Origin: Methylobacterium sp. J-068 | GTDB lineage: Bacteria; Pseudomonadota; Alphaproteobacteria; Rhizobiales; Beijerinckiaceae | NCBI RefSeq assembly: GCF_022829445.1 | Contig: NZ_JAKSXY010000081.1 | Span: forward strand, 1 to 64,000 | Direction: 5' to 3' | Length of the DNA stretch: 64,000 nucleotides | Shown: piece after piece, positions 49,811 to 58,979 of the stretch | How positions within the stretch are numbered: position 1 is the first letter of the stretch | How the letters are laid out: each line of letters starts with the position of its first letter | Notes under the pieces: model-generated | The model's input: only the letters and a program-made list of their open reading frames with translations | What the model was told of the DNA's origin: nothing | Database searches by the model: none | Position numbers and translations under genes: made by a program

Positions 49811-49949
49811 TCGACCGCTGCGCGTTCAACACCGGTTCAAGCCGGCGGGCCAAACGTGCTAGACGCGCCGTGATTTCGGCGCGATCCGGGCGCGTACCCG
49901 GCAAGAAGGACGGCTCTCGATCCATCGGGAACCGACAGCGGAGCATCGG

Positions 49950-52900
49950 ATGAGCAGTCTCGCCGAGACGACCCGGACCCGGGCGGAAGCGCGCGGGCCG
50001 CAGGGGAGCGACTTTACGGCGCCCGGCGCGCGTGCGGTGCTGCGGGGCGCGGTTCGCCCCGACCTGATACGCGACGAGGTCCTGGGCGAGATCTTTCGCG
50101 AGAGCGCGCGGGCGCGCCCCGACCATCCCGCTCTCGTCGACGGCGCCGGCACCGGCCCCGACGGCGCGCACCCGGCCTTCACCTATGCCGAGGTCGAGGC
50201 GCGGGCGCGCGACATCGCGCGCGGCCTCGCGCATCGCGGCATCGGGCCCGGCGACGTGGTCGGCCTCTGGATGGCGCGCGGGACAGATCTCCTCATCACC
50301 CAGATCGGCATCACCCTGTCGGGTGCCGCGTGGCTGCCCTTCGACGCCGAGGCCCCCGCCGACCGCGTCGCGGTCTGCCTCGCCGACGCCGAGGCCAAGG
50401 TGCTCCTCGTCTCGCCCGACCTCGCGCCCCAGGCACCGGGCGGCACCCCCGCCCTGACCGTGGCGGCGCTGGACGCCGGAACCCCGGCCGAGGCGGCGAT
50501 CCCCGACCCCCGGGCGTCCGGCCTCACGCCCGCCCACCCGGCCTACCTGATCTACACCTCGGGCTCGACCGGCGTGCCGAAGGGCATCGTCATCAGCCAC
50601 GCCAACATCTGCCACTTCCTGCGCTCGGGGAACGCGCTCTACGGCATGCGCGCCGACGACGTGGTGTTCCAGGGCGCCTCGGTCGCCTTCGATCTCTCGA
50701 TGGAGGAGATCTGGGTGCCCTACCTCGTGGGCGCGACGCTGTTCGTGGCCTCCCCGGCGATGATGGGCGATGTCGAGGCACTGCCCGGCATCCTGGCGCG
50801 GGCCGGCGTCACCGTCCTCGACACGGTGCCGACGCTGCTGGCGATGATCTCGCAGGACCTGCCCACCGTGCGCCTCGTGCTGCTCGGCGGCGAGGCCCTG
50901 CCCGAGCCTCTGGTCGCGCGCTGGGCGACGACCGCGCGAAAACTCTTCAACACCTACGGGCCGACCGAGGCCACGGTGGTGGCCACCGCCGCCGAGATGC
51001 GGCCGGGCGTGCCCGTGACGATCGGCGGGCCGATCCCGAACTATTCCGTCTATGTCGCCGGCGAGACCCTCGAACTCCTGGGCCCAGGCCAGCAGGGCGA
51101 ACTCCTCATCGGCGGCCCGGGCGTGGCGAAGGGCTACCTCCAGCGCCCGGAACTGACCGCCGAAAAATTCATCGCCAACCCTTACGGCTCGGACGGGACG
51201 GACCCGGTGCTGTACCGCTCCGGCGACGCGGTCTCGCTCGATGCGGCCGGCAACATCCTGTTCCACGGCCGCATCGACGACCAGGTCAAGATCCGGGGCT
51301 TCCGGGTGGAGCTCGGCGAGATCGAGTCGCGCATCCAGGTGCTTCCCGGCATCAATCAGGCGGCGGTGGTGCTGCGCCAGGACGACGGGGTCGACCGCCT
51401 CGTGGCCTTCCTGGTGCCCGAGCGCGGCACCGAGATCGACAAGGCCGCCCTGCGGCACAGGCTGGCCGAGCAGATGCCCCCCTACATGGTACCGGGGCAT
51501 TTCGAGGCCGTGGAGGTGCTGCCGCGCCTGACCTCGGGCAAGGTCGACCGCAAGGCCCTGCGCGTCGCCACCCTCACGGTGGCGGACGTCGCGGGCGAGC
51601 AGGAGCCCCCGCGCAACGAGACCGAGGCGGCGCTGCTGGCCGCCGCCAACCGCATCTTCGGCAACCAGGCGATTCCGCTCGAGGGGGACTTCTTCGCCGA
51701 TCTCGGCGGCCACTCCCTGCTCGCCGCCCGCTTCGTCGGCGCGGTCCGCGAGGTGCCGGCACTCGCCGCCATCACCCTGCAGGACGTCTACGGCCGGCGC
51801 ACCCTGCGGGCCATGGCCGACACCCTGATCGACCGCACCGGGGGGGCGGGCACCGAGATGGCGATCCGCGATCTCGGCTTCCCGGCGCCCTCCCTGCAGC
51901 GCCGGTTCCTCTGCGGCCTCGCGCAGGCCGCGGCCCTGCCCTTCGTCATCGCGCTCGCCACCGCGCAGTGGCTCGGCATCTTCGTGACCTACCTGCTGCT
52001 CACCGGCGGCGGGCTCGGGTTCTTCGGCGAACTCGCGGTGCTGCTCCTGGTCTATATCGGCATCAACGCCGTGACGGCCTCGATCGCGGTGGCGGCCAAG
52101 TGGCTGATCCTCGGGCAGACCAGGCCCGGGCGCTACCCGCTCTGGGGCGTCTACTACTTCCGCTGGTGGCTGACGCAGCGCCTGACGCCGCTGGTCCACA
52201 TCAAGTGGCTCCAGGGCTCGCCCGCCATCGTGTTCTACCTGCGCCTGCTCGGCGCCGACATCGGCCGGGACGCGCTGATCTCCGACGTGGAGGTCGGCGC
52301 GCCCGACCTGCTCAGCGTCGGCGCGGGCGCCTCGCTGGGCGGGCGCCTCGTCATCGCCAACGCGGAGGTGGTGGGCGACGCGCTGATCATCGGCCGCGTC
52401 GCCATCGGGACGGACGTCGCCATCGGCGCCTCCTGCGTCATCGGCCCCGACACGATCATCGGCGACCATGCCGAGATCTCGGACCTCACCACCGTTCCCA
52501 CCGGCACGCGGGTCGGCGCGGCCGAGATCTGGGACGGTTCGCCGGGCCGCAAGATCGGCATGGCCGACCCCGCCGCCCTGCCCGAGCCGGCCACGGCCTC
52601 GCCCCGGCGCCGCTTCGCCTTCGCGGCGCTCTACACCTTCCTGCTGGCGGCGATCCCCGCCATCGGCCTGCTGCCGATCTTCCCGGCCTTCTACATCTTC
52701 GACCAGCTCAACGACTCGCTCGGCGACATCACCGACATCGACTACCACTGGTACCTGCCGCTGCTGACCTGGCCCACCGCCATGCTGATGACGGCGGGCA
52801 CCGTCCTCCTCATCGCGGGCATCCGCTGGCTGGTGCTGCCCCGCGTCTCGTCGGGGACGCACTCGATCTACAGCGGCTTCTACCTGCGCAAATGGGCGGT

Positions 52901-54035
52901 GGCGTTGGCGGCCGAGGTGACGCTGGAGACGCTCTCGTCGCTCTTCGCCACCGTCTACATGCGGGCCTGGTACCGCCTGATGGGCGCCCGGATGGGGCAG
53001 GGGGCCGAGATCTCCACCAATCTCGGCGGGCGCTACGATCTGGCCGATATCGGGGCGCGCAACTTCGTGGCCGACGAGGTGGTATTCGGCGAGGAGGAGA
53101 TCCGGCGCGGCTGGATGACGATGCACGAGGTCCATACCGGCCCGCGCGTCTTCGTCGGCAACGACGCGGTGGTGCCGCCGGGCGCCGTGATCCCCGAGGA
53201 CGTGCTCATCGGCATCAAGTCGAAGCCGCCCGCCAACGACCTCATGAGCCCGGGCGACACCTGGTTCGGCTCGCCGCCGATCAAGCTGCCCGCGCGCCAG
53301 CGGGTCGATCTCGGCTCGAACACGCAGACCTACGAGCCGGGCATCGGCCCCAAGCTCCGGCGCGGCATCTTCGAGGCGTTCTCGACCTCGTTCTCGCCGA
53401 TGCTGTTCATCACCCTCGCGATCACGGCCATCGACTGGTACTTCTACCCCGCCATCCTGGCGGAGGACTGGACCGGGCTGGCCGTGACCTTCGTGGCGGT
53501 CAGCGTCGCCATCGCCTTCATCCAGTCCTTCACCGTCATCGCGGTGAAGTGGCTGCTGATGGGCGTCTACAAGCCCGGCATGCAGCCGATGTGGTCCTGG
53601 TGGGCGATGCGCACCGAGGCCGTCGCGGTGCTGTACTGGGGTCTGGCCGGCAAGGTCCTGCTGGAGCACCTCGTCGGCACGCCGTTCCTGCCCTGGATGC
53701 TGCGGCTCCTCGGCGTGAAGGTGGGGCAGGGGGTGTGCATGCTCACCACCGACATCACCGAGTTCGATTGCGTGACGATCGGCGACTACGCCACCATCAA
53801 CCGCACCTCCGCCCTGCAGACGCACCTCTACGAGGACCGCATCATGAAGGTCGGCCGCGTCGAGGTCGGCCGGGGCGTCTCGGTGGGCGCGTTCTCGACG
53901 GTGCTCTACGACACCAAGGTCGGCGACTACGCCCGCCTGCGCCCGCTCACCATCGTGATGAAGGGCGAATCGATCCCGGCCCATTCGGAGTGGGAGGGCG
54001 CGCCGGCGGTGCCGGTGGTTCATGTGAAGGCGTGA
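49950..54035 (+). CDS. Pls/PosA-type non-ribosomal peptide synthetase with membrane-embedded C-terminal repeats
   Basis: The 1361-residue protein has an adenylation domain at about residues 30-530 (LIYTSGSTGVPKG, FDLSMEEIW, NTYGPTEATV, YRSGDAV) and a carrier domain with the phosphopantetheine Ser near 589 in LGGHSLLAA. A membrane part follows, with about six helices interleaved with three left-handed-helix (hexapeptide) soluble domains. This is the layout of epsilon-poly-lysine synthetase and relatives. There is no condensation or thioesterase domain. By eye the A-domain pocket carries two acidic residues, suggesting a basic amino acid. It is monocistronic. Likely product: an isopeptide homopolymer or aminoacyl conjugate. 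Confidence 0.9.
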   Translation: MSSLAETTRTRAEARGPQGSDFTAPGARAVLRGAVRPDLIRDEVLGEIFRESARARPDHPALVDGAGTGPDGAHPAFTYAEVEARARDIARGLAHRGIGPGDVVGLWMARGTDLLITQIGITLSGAAWLPFDAEAPADRVAVCLADAEAKVLLVSPDLAPQAPGGTPALTVAALDAGTPAEAAIPDPRASGLTPAHPAYLIYTSGSTGVPKGIVISHANICHFLRSGNALYGMRADDVVFQGASVAFDLSMEEIWVPYLVGATLFVASPAMMGDVEALPGILARAGVTVLDTVPTLLAMISQDLPTVRLVLLGGEALPEPLVARWATTARKLFNTYGPTEATVVATAAEMRPGVPVTIGGPIPNYSVYVAGETLELLGPGQQGELLIGGPGVAKGYLQRPELTAEKFIANPYGSDGTDPVLYRSGDAVSLDAAGNILFHGRIDDQVKIRGFRVELGEIESRIQVLPGINQAAVVLRQDDGVDRLVAFLVPERGTEIDKAALRHRLAEQMPPYMVPGHFEAVEVLPRLTSGKVDRKALRVATLTVADVAGEQEPPRNETEAALLAAANRIFGNQAIPLEGDFFADLGGHSLLAARFVGAVREVPALAAITLQDVYGRRTLRAMADTLIDRTGGAGTEMAIRDLGFPAPSLQRRFLCGLAQAAALPFVIALATAQWLGIFVTYLLLTGGGLGFFGELAVLLLVYIGINAVTASIAVAAKWLILGQTRPGRYPLWGVYYFRWWLTQRLTPLVHIKWLQGSPAIVFYLRLLGADIGRDALISDVEVGAPDLLSVGAGASLGGRLVIANAEVVGDALIIGRVAIGTDVAIGASCVIGPDTIIGDHAEISDLTTVPTGTRVGAAEIWDGSPGRKIGMADPAALPEPATASPRRRFAFAALYTFLLAAIPAIGLLPIFPAFYIFDQLNDSLGDITDIDYHWYLPLLTWPTAMLMTAGTVLLIAGIRWLVLPRVSSGTHSIYSGFYLRKWAVALAAEVTLETLSSLFATVYMRAWYRLMGARMGQGAEISTNLGGRYDLADIGARNFVADEVVFGEEEIRRGWMTMHEVHTGPRVFVGNDAVVPPGAVIPEDVLIGIKSKPPANDLMSPGDTWFGSPPIKLPARQRVDLGSNTQTYEPGIGPKLRRGIFEAFSTSFSPMLFITLAITAIDWYFYPAILAEDWTGLAVTFVAVSVAIAFIQSFTVIAVKWLLMGVYKPGMQPMWSWWAMRTEAVAVLYWGLAGKVLLEHLVGTPFLPWMLRLLGVKVGQGVCMLTTDITEFDCVTIGDYATINRTSALQTHLYEDRIMKVGRVEVGRGVSVGAFSTVLYDTKVGDYARLRPLTIVMKGESIPAHSEWEGAPAVPVVHVKA

Positions 54036-54047
54036 GAGCGGACGCTG

Positions 54048-54109
54048 GACCGGCGGCCGATTTCGATCCGCCGCGAAGCGTCATGCCCGTGCGCGACGTA
54101 GCCCTGTGA
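54048..54109 (+). pseudogene. C-terminal remnant of a Phd/YefM-type antitoxin
   Basis: The frame ending at TGA 54109 reads ADFDPPRSVMPVRDVAL, the typical end of antitoxins paired with PIN toxins (acidic/Pro stretch then MPVR-[DE]-V-x-L). The stop overlaps the toxin GTG as GTGA, the arrangement of an intact pair. Nothing upstream in this frame resembles an antitoxin DNA-binding part, because the NRPS gene occupies it. A deletion has therefore removed the N-terminal part. Confidence 0.55.
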
Positions 54110-54250
54110 GCGGTTGGCTTCTCGACACGAACATCCTCCGAGTTGCGCAGGCCGAAGCCGAGCGACGCGTGGTGGATTTTGTGGCCGGCCAGCCTCTCGC
54201 CCACCTCAGTGTCAGCACCGCGACTCGGAAGACCCGCGTACCATTGTTGC
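54106..54250 (+). pseudogene. N-terminal remnant of a VapC-like PIN-domain toxin
   Basis: From GTG 54106 the frame encodes SGWLLDTNILRVAQAEAERR, then VVDFVAGQPLAHLSVST. LLDTNI carries the first catalytic Asp of PIN-domain RNases, and the following helix and strand match VapC for about 42 residues. After that the sequence becomes unrelated and no downstream PIN motifs are found in any frame before the next gene. The toxin is truncated and should be inactive. Confidence 0.6.
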
Positions 54251-54351
54251 TCCCCCCTGGACCGACGCGTCGCCTCAAGCAGCGCGCGCCTCATCCGCGA
54301 TCGGGGCGGCCCCGGAGGAAAGCTCCCGCTGATCCGCGCCGGGACGGCGTC

Positions 54352-55011
54352 TCAGGCCTTCGCCTCGTCTTTCGGTCCGAGGCGCTTGTCGAGGTAGGTG
54401 TCGACCGTCTGGGTCAGTTCGTCGACCTTCCCGTCGAAGAAGTGGTTGGCGCCCTCCACCATCTGGTGCTCGATGATGACGCCCTTCTGGGTCTTCACCT
54501 TCTCGATCACCGGCATGACCTCGCGGGCCGGGGCGACCCGGTCCTCGGAGCCGTGCACGAACAGGCCCGACGACGGGCAGGGCGCCAGGAAGGTGAAGTC
54601 GTAGCGGTTGGCCATCGCGGCGATCGAGATGAAGCCCTCGATCTCGGGACGGCGCATCAGCAGCTGCATGCCGATCCAGGAGCCGAACGAGACGCCGGCG
54701 ATCCAGCAGGCACGGGCCTCCGGGTTGACCGCCTGCACCCAGTCGAGGGCCGAGGCCGCGTCGGAGAGCTCCCCGGTGCCGTGGTCGAACGCGCCCTGGC
54801 TGCGGCCGACCCCGCGGAAATTGAAGCGCAGGGCCGCGAAGCCGCGATTGGCGAAGGTGTAGAAAAGATTGTACACGATTTGATTGTTCATCGTGCCCCC
54901 GAACTGGGGGTGCGGATGCAGCACGATCGCGATCGGGGCGCCCTTCTTCTTGGGAGCCTGATAGCGCCCCTCGAGACGTCCGGCCGGACCGGTGAAGATG
55001 ACTTCGGGCAT
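54352..55011 (-). CDS. Alpha/beta hydrolase (dienelactone hydrolase-like)
   Basis: The 219-residue protein has the alpha/beta hydrolase core: IVLHPHPQFGGTMNNQIVYNL, RFNFRGVGRSQG, nucleophile elbow GVSFGSWIG with Ser near residue 107, an acid residue in HGSEDRVAP, and the catalytic His in GANHFFDGK. It is cytoplasmic with no signal. Homologues often sit upstream of the suf operon in Rhizobiales. Here the gene is divergent from it and shares the 325-base region with the Irr boxes. The substrate is unknown. Confidence 0.88.
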   Translation of the reverse strand: MPEVIFTGPAGRLEGRYQAPKKKGAPIAIVLHPHPQFGGTMNNQIVYNLFYTFANRGFAALRFNFRGVGRSQGAFDHGTGELSDAASALDWVQAVNPEARACWIAGVSFGSWIGMQLLMRRPEIEGFISIAAMANRYDFTFLAPCPSSGLFVHGSEDRVAPAREVMPVIEKVKTQKGVIIEHQMVEGANHFFDGKVDELTQTVDTYLDKRLGPKDEAKA

Positions 55012-55151
55012 GGAACCAACACTCCTGGGCGACGGGTCCGCCGGGACCCGGCACGGTGGATCGCTCCAACATCGGGAAGACGCGCGTCCGACGCCTGGGC
55101 AAAGCCGCGAGGCGTGCCTTGACTCGTCCGGCGACGAACTTAAAAGCGCTC

Positions 55152-55166
55152 TTAGAATAATTCTAG
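55152..55166. promoter_or_regulatory. Irr iron-control element (ICE) box 1
   Basis: TTAGAATAATTCTAG is a near-perfect dyad that matches the alphaproteobacterial ICE motif (TTRGAAYNRTTCYAA type) bound by the haem-responsive regulator Irr. It lies upstream of the SUF operon, a known Irr target in this class. Confidence 0.75.
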
Positions 55167-55171
55167 CGAAC

Positions 55172-55186
55172 TGGAATCATTCTAAA
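55172..55186. promoter_or_regulatory. Irr iron-control element (ICE) box 2
   Basis: TGGAATCATTCTAAA fits the same ICE consensus. Its centre is 20 bp from that of box 1, two helical turns, so two Irr dimers could bind on the same face. Confidence 0.7.
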
Positions 55187-55336
55187 CAACGCCGGTCGAG
55201 CCAGCTTCGGATCGGCGCGTTCCCCGCACGATGGGCAACCGGAACACGTATCGTGACGGCGCCTTAGCATGATCGTGGGGGGCAAAAGCAAGGATTTGTC
55301 GCTTCCGCACTTGACGCCGCCAGTGGTTTTTTCCGC

Positions 55337-56494
55337 ATGATTTCGCCGCGCGCCTATCTCGACCACAATGCGACCTCGCCGGTGCGGCCCGAGGTTGCGG
55401 CCGCCGTGGCGAATGCGCTCGGCCTGGGCAATCCGTCCTCGGTCCACGCGGAAGGCCGAGCGGCCCGCGCCGCGCTGGAAGCGGCGCGCGAGGCGGTGGC
55501 GCGCCGGGTCGGCGCGGGTTCGGGCCGGGTGATCTTCACGAGCGGGGGGACCGAGGCGGCGAACGCGGTCTTGTCCGGCGCCCTGACACGGACGGGCCAG
55601 CCGGCCCCGACGCGTCTGCTGATCGGCGCCACCGAGCATCCCTGCGTGTCGGCGGGTCACCGCTTTCCGGCGGAGGCGGTGGACGTGATCCCGGTCGATG
55701 CCGGCGGCGTGCTCGACCTCGCGGCACTCGCCGACCGGCTCGACCGCCACGCCGGAGAGAGCCTGCTGATCTCCGTCCATGCGGCCAACAACGAGACCGG
55801 GGTGATCCAGCCGCTCTCCGCCATCGTGGCGCTGGCCCGCGCCCATGGCCGGGCCCTGGTGCATTCCGATGCCGTGCAGGCGGTCGGCAGGATCCCGTTC
55901 AATCTCTCGGGCCTGGGTCTCGATGCCCTGACCCTGTCGGGTCACAAGTTCGGCGCGCCCAAGGGCGTCGGCGCTCTGGTGCTCGCCGAAGGCGTGACCC
56001 TTCACGCGGCCTTCCTGCGCGGCGGGGGCCAGGAGGGGCGCCTGCGCGGCGGCACCGAGAACCTGCCCGGCATCGTCGGGCTCGGCGTCGCGGCGGATCT
56101 GGCGGATGCGTCCGACGCGGATCGCCTGACGCGCCTGCGCGACGGGCTCGCGGTGGCCCTGCGCGCCTGCGCGCCCGATCTGGTGGTCTTCGGCGCGGGC
56201 GCGCCGCGCCTGCCGAACACCCTATCCTTCGCGGTGCCGGGGCTGGACGCCCCGACGGCCCTGATGGCGCTGGATCTCGCCGGCATCGCGGCCTCCTCCG
56301 GTTCGGCCTGCGCCTCCGGCAAGGTCGCGCGCTCGCCCGTGCTGGCGGCCATGGGCGTCGGCCCTGCGCTGGCCGCAGGGGCGCTGCGCGTGAGTTTCGG
56401 GTGGAACAGCACCGAAAGCGACGCAACGCGGTGTCTCGCCGCCTGCGAACGCCTGGTGGCGACCCTATATCGACGGCAAGGGCGCGCGGCGTGA
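55337..56494 (+). CDS. Cysteine desulfurase, NifS/IscS type (first gene of SUF operon)
   Basis: The 385-residue PLP enzyme removes sulfur from cysteine for Fe-S assembly. It has [50 protein letters not shown], the PLP Lys in [13 protein letters not shown], and the catalytic Cys loop [11 protein letters not shown]. This is the class I (IscS-like) desulfurase that heads alphaproteobacterial suf operons, distinct from SufS later in the operon. ATG 55337 is 67 bases upstream of nothing but the operon leader; sufB follows by 67 bases. Confidence 0.92.
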   Translation: MISPRAYLDHNATSPVRPEVAAAVANALGLGNPSSVHAEGRAARAALEAAREAVARRVGAGSGRVIFTSGGTEAANAVLSGALTRTGQPAPTRLLIGATEHPCVSAGHRFPAEAVDVIPVDAGGVLDLAALADRLDRHAGESLLISVHAANNETGVIQPLSAIVALARAHGRALVHSDAVQAVGRIPFNLSGLGLDALTLSGHKFGAPKGVGALVLAEGVTLHAAFLRGGGQEGRLRGGTENLPGIVGLGVAADLADASDADRLTRLRDGLAVALRACAPDLVVFGAGAPRLPNTLSFAVPGLDAPTALMALDLAGIAASSGSACASGKVARSPVLAAMGVGPALAAGALRVSFGWNSTESDATRCLAACERLVATLYRRQGRAA

Positions 56495-56561
56495 GCGCCG
56501 TTTTCCCAAGCCATCTCACCAACACCCGGTCCTTGACGCCGGGCATGTCAGGAGACGTGTA

Positions 56562-58031
56562 ATGCCTGCAGTGCAGGAAACCATCGACCGGGTCCGTTCG
56601 ATCGACCTCGACCAGTACAAGTACGGGTTCGAGACCACCATCGAGATGGAGAAGTCCGAGAAGGGCATCTCCGAGGACGTGATCCGCTTCATCTCGGCCA
56701 AGAAGGACGAGCCCGAGTGGATGCTCGCCTGGCGCCTCGACGCCTACAAGCGCTGGCAGACCATGCAGGAGCCCGACTGGGCCCGCGTGTCCTACGACAA
56801 GGTGGATTACAAGGACATCTACTACTACGCGGCGCCGAAGCGCCCGGCGGCGATGTCGCTGGACGAGATCGATCCCGAGATCCTGAAGACGTACGAAAAA
56901 CTCGGCATTCCCCTGCGCGAGGTCGAGGTGCTGGAGGGCATCGCCCCCGAGCGCCGGGTCGCCGTCGACGCGGTGTTCGATTCCGTGTCCGTCGCCACCA
57001 CCTTCAAGGCCGAGCTGTCCAAGGCCGGCGTGATCTTCATGCCGATCTCCGAGGCCATCCGCGAGTACCCGGACCTCGTGAAGAAGTACCTCGGCTCCGT
57101 CGTGCCCGTGACCGACAACTTCTTCGCGACGCTCAACTCGGCGGTCTTCTCCGACGGCTCGTTCGTCTACATCCCGCCGGGCGTGCGCTGCCCGATGGAG
57201 CTGTCGACCTATTTCCGCATCAACGAGCGCGACACCGGCCAGTTCGAGCGCACGCTGATCATCGCCGACAAGGGCTCCTACGTCTCGTATCTCGAGGGCT
57301 GCACTGCCCCGAAGCGCGACGACAACCAGCTCCACGCCGCCGTGGTCGAACTCGTCGCCCTGGATGACGCCGAGATCAAGTACTCGACGGTCCAGAACTG
57401 GTACCCGGGCGACAACGATGGCAAGGGCGGCATCTACAACTTCGTGACGAAGCGCGGCGATTGCCGGGGCGCCAACTCGAAGATCTCGTGGACGCAGGTG
57501 GAGACCGGCTCGGCCATCACCTGGAAGTACCCGTCCTGCATCCTGCGCGGCGACAATTCCCGGGGCGAGTTCTACTCCATCGCCGTGTCGAACGGCATGC
57601 AGCAGGTCGATTCCGGCACCAAGATGATCCATCTCGGCAAGAACACGACGAGCCGGATCATCTCGAAGGGTATCTCGGCCGGGCGTTCGCAGAACACCTA
57701 CCGGGGTCTCGTCTCGGCGCACCGCAAGGCCACGGGCGCGCGCAACTTCACCAACTGCGACTCGCTCCTCATCGGCGACCAGTGCGGCGCGCACACGGTG
57801 CCGTATATCGAGTCGAAGAACTCCTCAGCGCAGTTCGAGCACGAGGCCACCACCTCGAAAATCTCCGAGGACCAGATGTTCTACTGCCAGCAGCGCGGCC
57901 TCTCCAACGAGGAGGCGACCGCGCTCATCGTCAACGGCTTCGTCCGCGACGTGCTGCAGCAGCTGCCGATGGAGTTCGCCGTCGAGGCCCAGAAGCTGAT
58001 CTCGATCAGCCTCGAGGGTTCGGTGGGCTAA
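56562..58031 (+). CDS. sufB: Fe-S cluster assembly scaffold protein SufB
   Basis: The 489-residue protein is the core scaffold of the SufBCD complex. It has the N-terminal [19 protein letters not shown], the beta-helix core with [37 protein letters not shown] and VTKRGDCRG. The C-terminal [32 protein letters not shown] contains the conserved Cys and His. ATG 56562 follows AGGAG. A palindromic repeat separates it from sufC. Confidence 0.97.
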   Translation: MPAVQETIDRVRSIDLDQYKYGFETTIEMEKSEKGISEDVIRFISAKKDEPEWMLAWRLDAYKRWQTMQEPDWARVSYDKVDYKDIYYYAAPKRPAAMSLDEIDPEILKTYEKLGIPLREVEVLEGIAPERRVAVDAVFDSVSVATTFKAELSKAGVIFMPISEAIREYPDLVKKYLGSVVPVTDNFFATLNSAVFSDGSFVYIPPGVRCPMELSTYFRINERDTGQFERTLIIADKGSYVSYLEGCTAPKRDDNQLHAAVVELVALDDAEIKYSTVQNWYPGDNDGKGGIYNFVTKRGDCRGANSKISWTQVETGSAITWKYPSCILRGDNSRGEFYSIAVSNGMQQVDSGTKMIHLGKNTTSRIISKGISAGRSQNTYRGLVSAHRKATGARNFTNCDSLLIGDQCGAHTVPYIESKNSSAQFEHEATTSKISEDQMFYCQQRGLSNEEATALIVNGFVRDVLQQLPMEFAVEAQKLISISLEGSVG

Positions 58032-58059
58032 AGGCGGCCCCATCAAATCCAGCGCACAC

Positions 58060-58188
58060 TCCCCCTCTCCCCTTTGCGGGAGAGGGTGGCCCGCGGAGCG
58101 GGTCGGGTGAGGGGAGCGCGCTATCCGGAGAAGTCGCCCCTCTCCCGCCTGCTCCGCAGGCACCCTCCCCCGCAGAGGGGGGAGGGTC
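58060..58188. repeat. GC-rich palindromic repeat between sufB and sufC
   Basis: The segment contains CCCCCTCTCCC..GGGAGAGGGTGG and its inverted counterpart CCACC-like/CACCCTCCCCC...GGGGGGAGGG, with stems around GCGGAGC and GCTCCGC. Closely related sequences lie at 60306-60437 and 60844-60898. It is non-coding and may be an interspersed palindromic element common in alphaproteobacterial genomes. Confidence 0.8.
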
Positions 58189-58224
58189 GCGACCCGATGC
58201 CTTAAGATTCAGGACTACGCTACA

Positions 58225-58977
58225 ATGATCGAAATCAAGAACCTCACCGTCGCCATCGAGGACAAGCAGATCCTCAACGGCCTCAACCTCACGGTGAACG
58301 ACGGCGAGGTCGCGGCCATCATGGGGCCGAACGGCTCGGGCAAGTCGACCCTGTCCTACGTCATCGCCGGCAAGGAGGACTACGAGGTCCTCGACGGCGA
58401 GATCCTGCTGGACGGCGTCAACATCCTCGAGATGAGCCCCGACGAGCGCGCGGCCTCCGGCGTGTTCCTGGCCTTCCAGTATCCCCTGGAGATCCCGGGC
58501 GTGGGCACCATGACCTTCCTCAAGGCGACGCTGAACGCCCAGCGCCGGGCGCGTGGCGAGGGCGAACTCTCGACGCCGGACTTCATCCGCAAGGTGAATG
58601 GCGCGGCGGAGAAGCTCGAGATCAACAAGGAGATGCTCAAGCGCGCCCTCAATGTCGGGTTCTCCGGCGGTGAGAAGAAGCGCATGGAGATCCTGCAGAT
58701 GGCACTCCTGGAGCCGAAGTTCTGCGTGCTGGACGAAACCGATTCCGGCCTCGACATCGATGCCCTGCGCATCGTCTCCGGCGGCGTGAACGCGCTTCGC
58801 GCCCAAGGCCGCTCGTTCCTCGTCATCACCCACTACCAGCGCCTGCTCGACTACATCGTGCCGGACGTGGTCCACGTCATGTCGCAGGGCCAGATCGTGA
58901 AGTCGGGCGACAAGGACCTCGCCAAGGCCCTGGAAGCCTCGGGCTACGCCGAGTACCGCACGGGCGAGGCCGCCTGA
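58225..58977 (+). CDS. sufC: Fe-S cluster assembly ATPase SufC
   Basis: The 250-residue ABC-type ATPase has Walker [13 protein letters not shown], the SufC-specific [13 protein letters not shown], signature [18 protein letters not shown], Walker [15 protein letters not shown] and H-loop [11 protein letters not shown]. It energises the SufBD scaffold. It ends two bases before sufD. Confidence 0.97.
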   Translation: MIEIKNLTVAIEDKQILNGLNLTVNDGEVAAIMGPNGSGKSTLSYVIAGKEDYEVLDGEILLDGVNILEMSPDERAASGVFLAFQYPLEIPGVGTMTFLKATLNAQRRARGEGELSTPDFIRKVNGAAEKLEINKEMLKRALNVGFSGGEKKRMEILQMALLEPKFCVLDETDSGLDIDALRIVSGGVNALRAQGRSFLVITHYQRLLDYIVPDVVHVMSQGQIVKSGDKDLAKALEASGYAEYRTGEAA

Positions 58978-58979
58978 CC

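Larger units (their letters stand above)
54036..54351. other. Remnant region after the NRPS gene
   Basis: These bases hold the tail of a decayed antitoxin and the head of a decayed PIN-domain toxin, then about 100 bases with nothing recognisable before the stop of the hydrolase on the minus strand. Confidence 0.5.
55012..55336. other. Divergent control region of the SUF operon
   Basis: This region holds two Irr/ICE-type boxes within a less GC-rich stretch at 55135-55195 and otherwise no coding sequence. The cysteine desulfurase ATG lies 150 bases after the second box, leaving room for a promoter and leader. Confidence 0.6.

Noticed and set aside
49650..54023. A 1457-codon open frame on the minus strand opposite the NRPS gene
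   Set aside because: It is the mirror image of a high-GC coding strand, has no family motifs or ribosome site, and the plus strand encodes clear A, carrier and hexapeptide domains.
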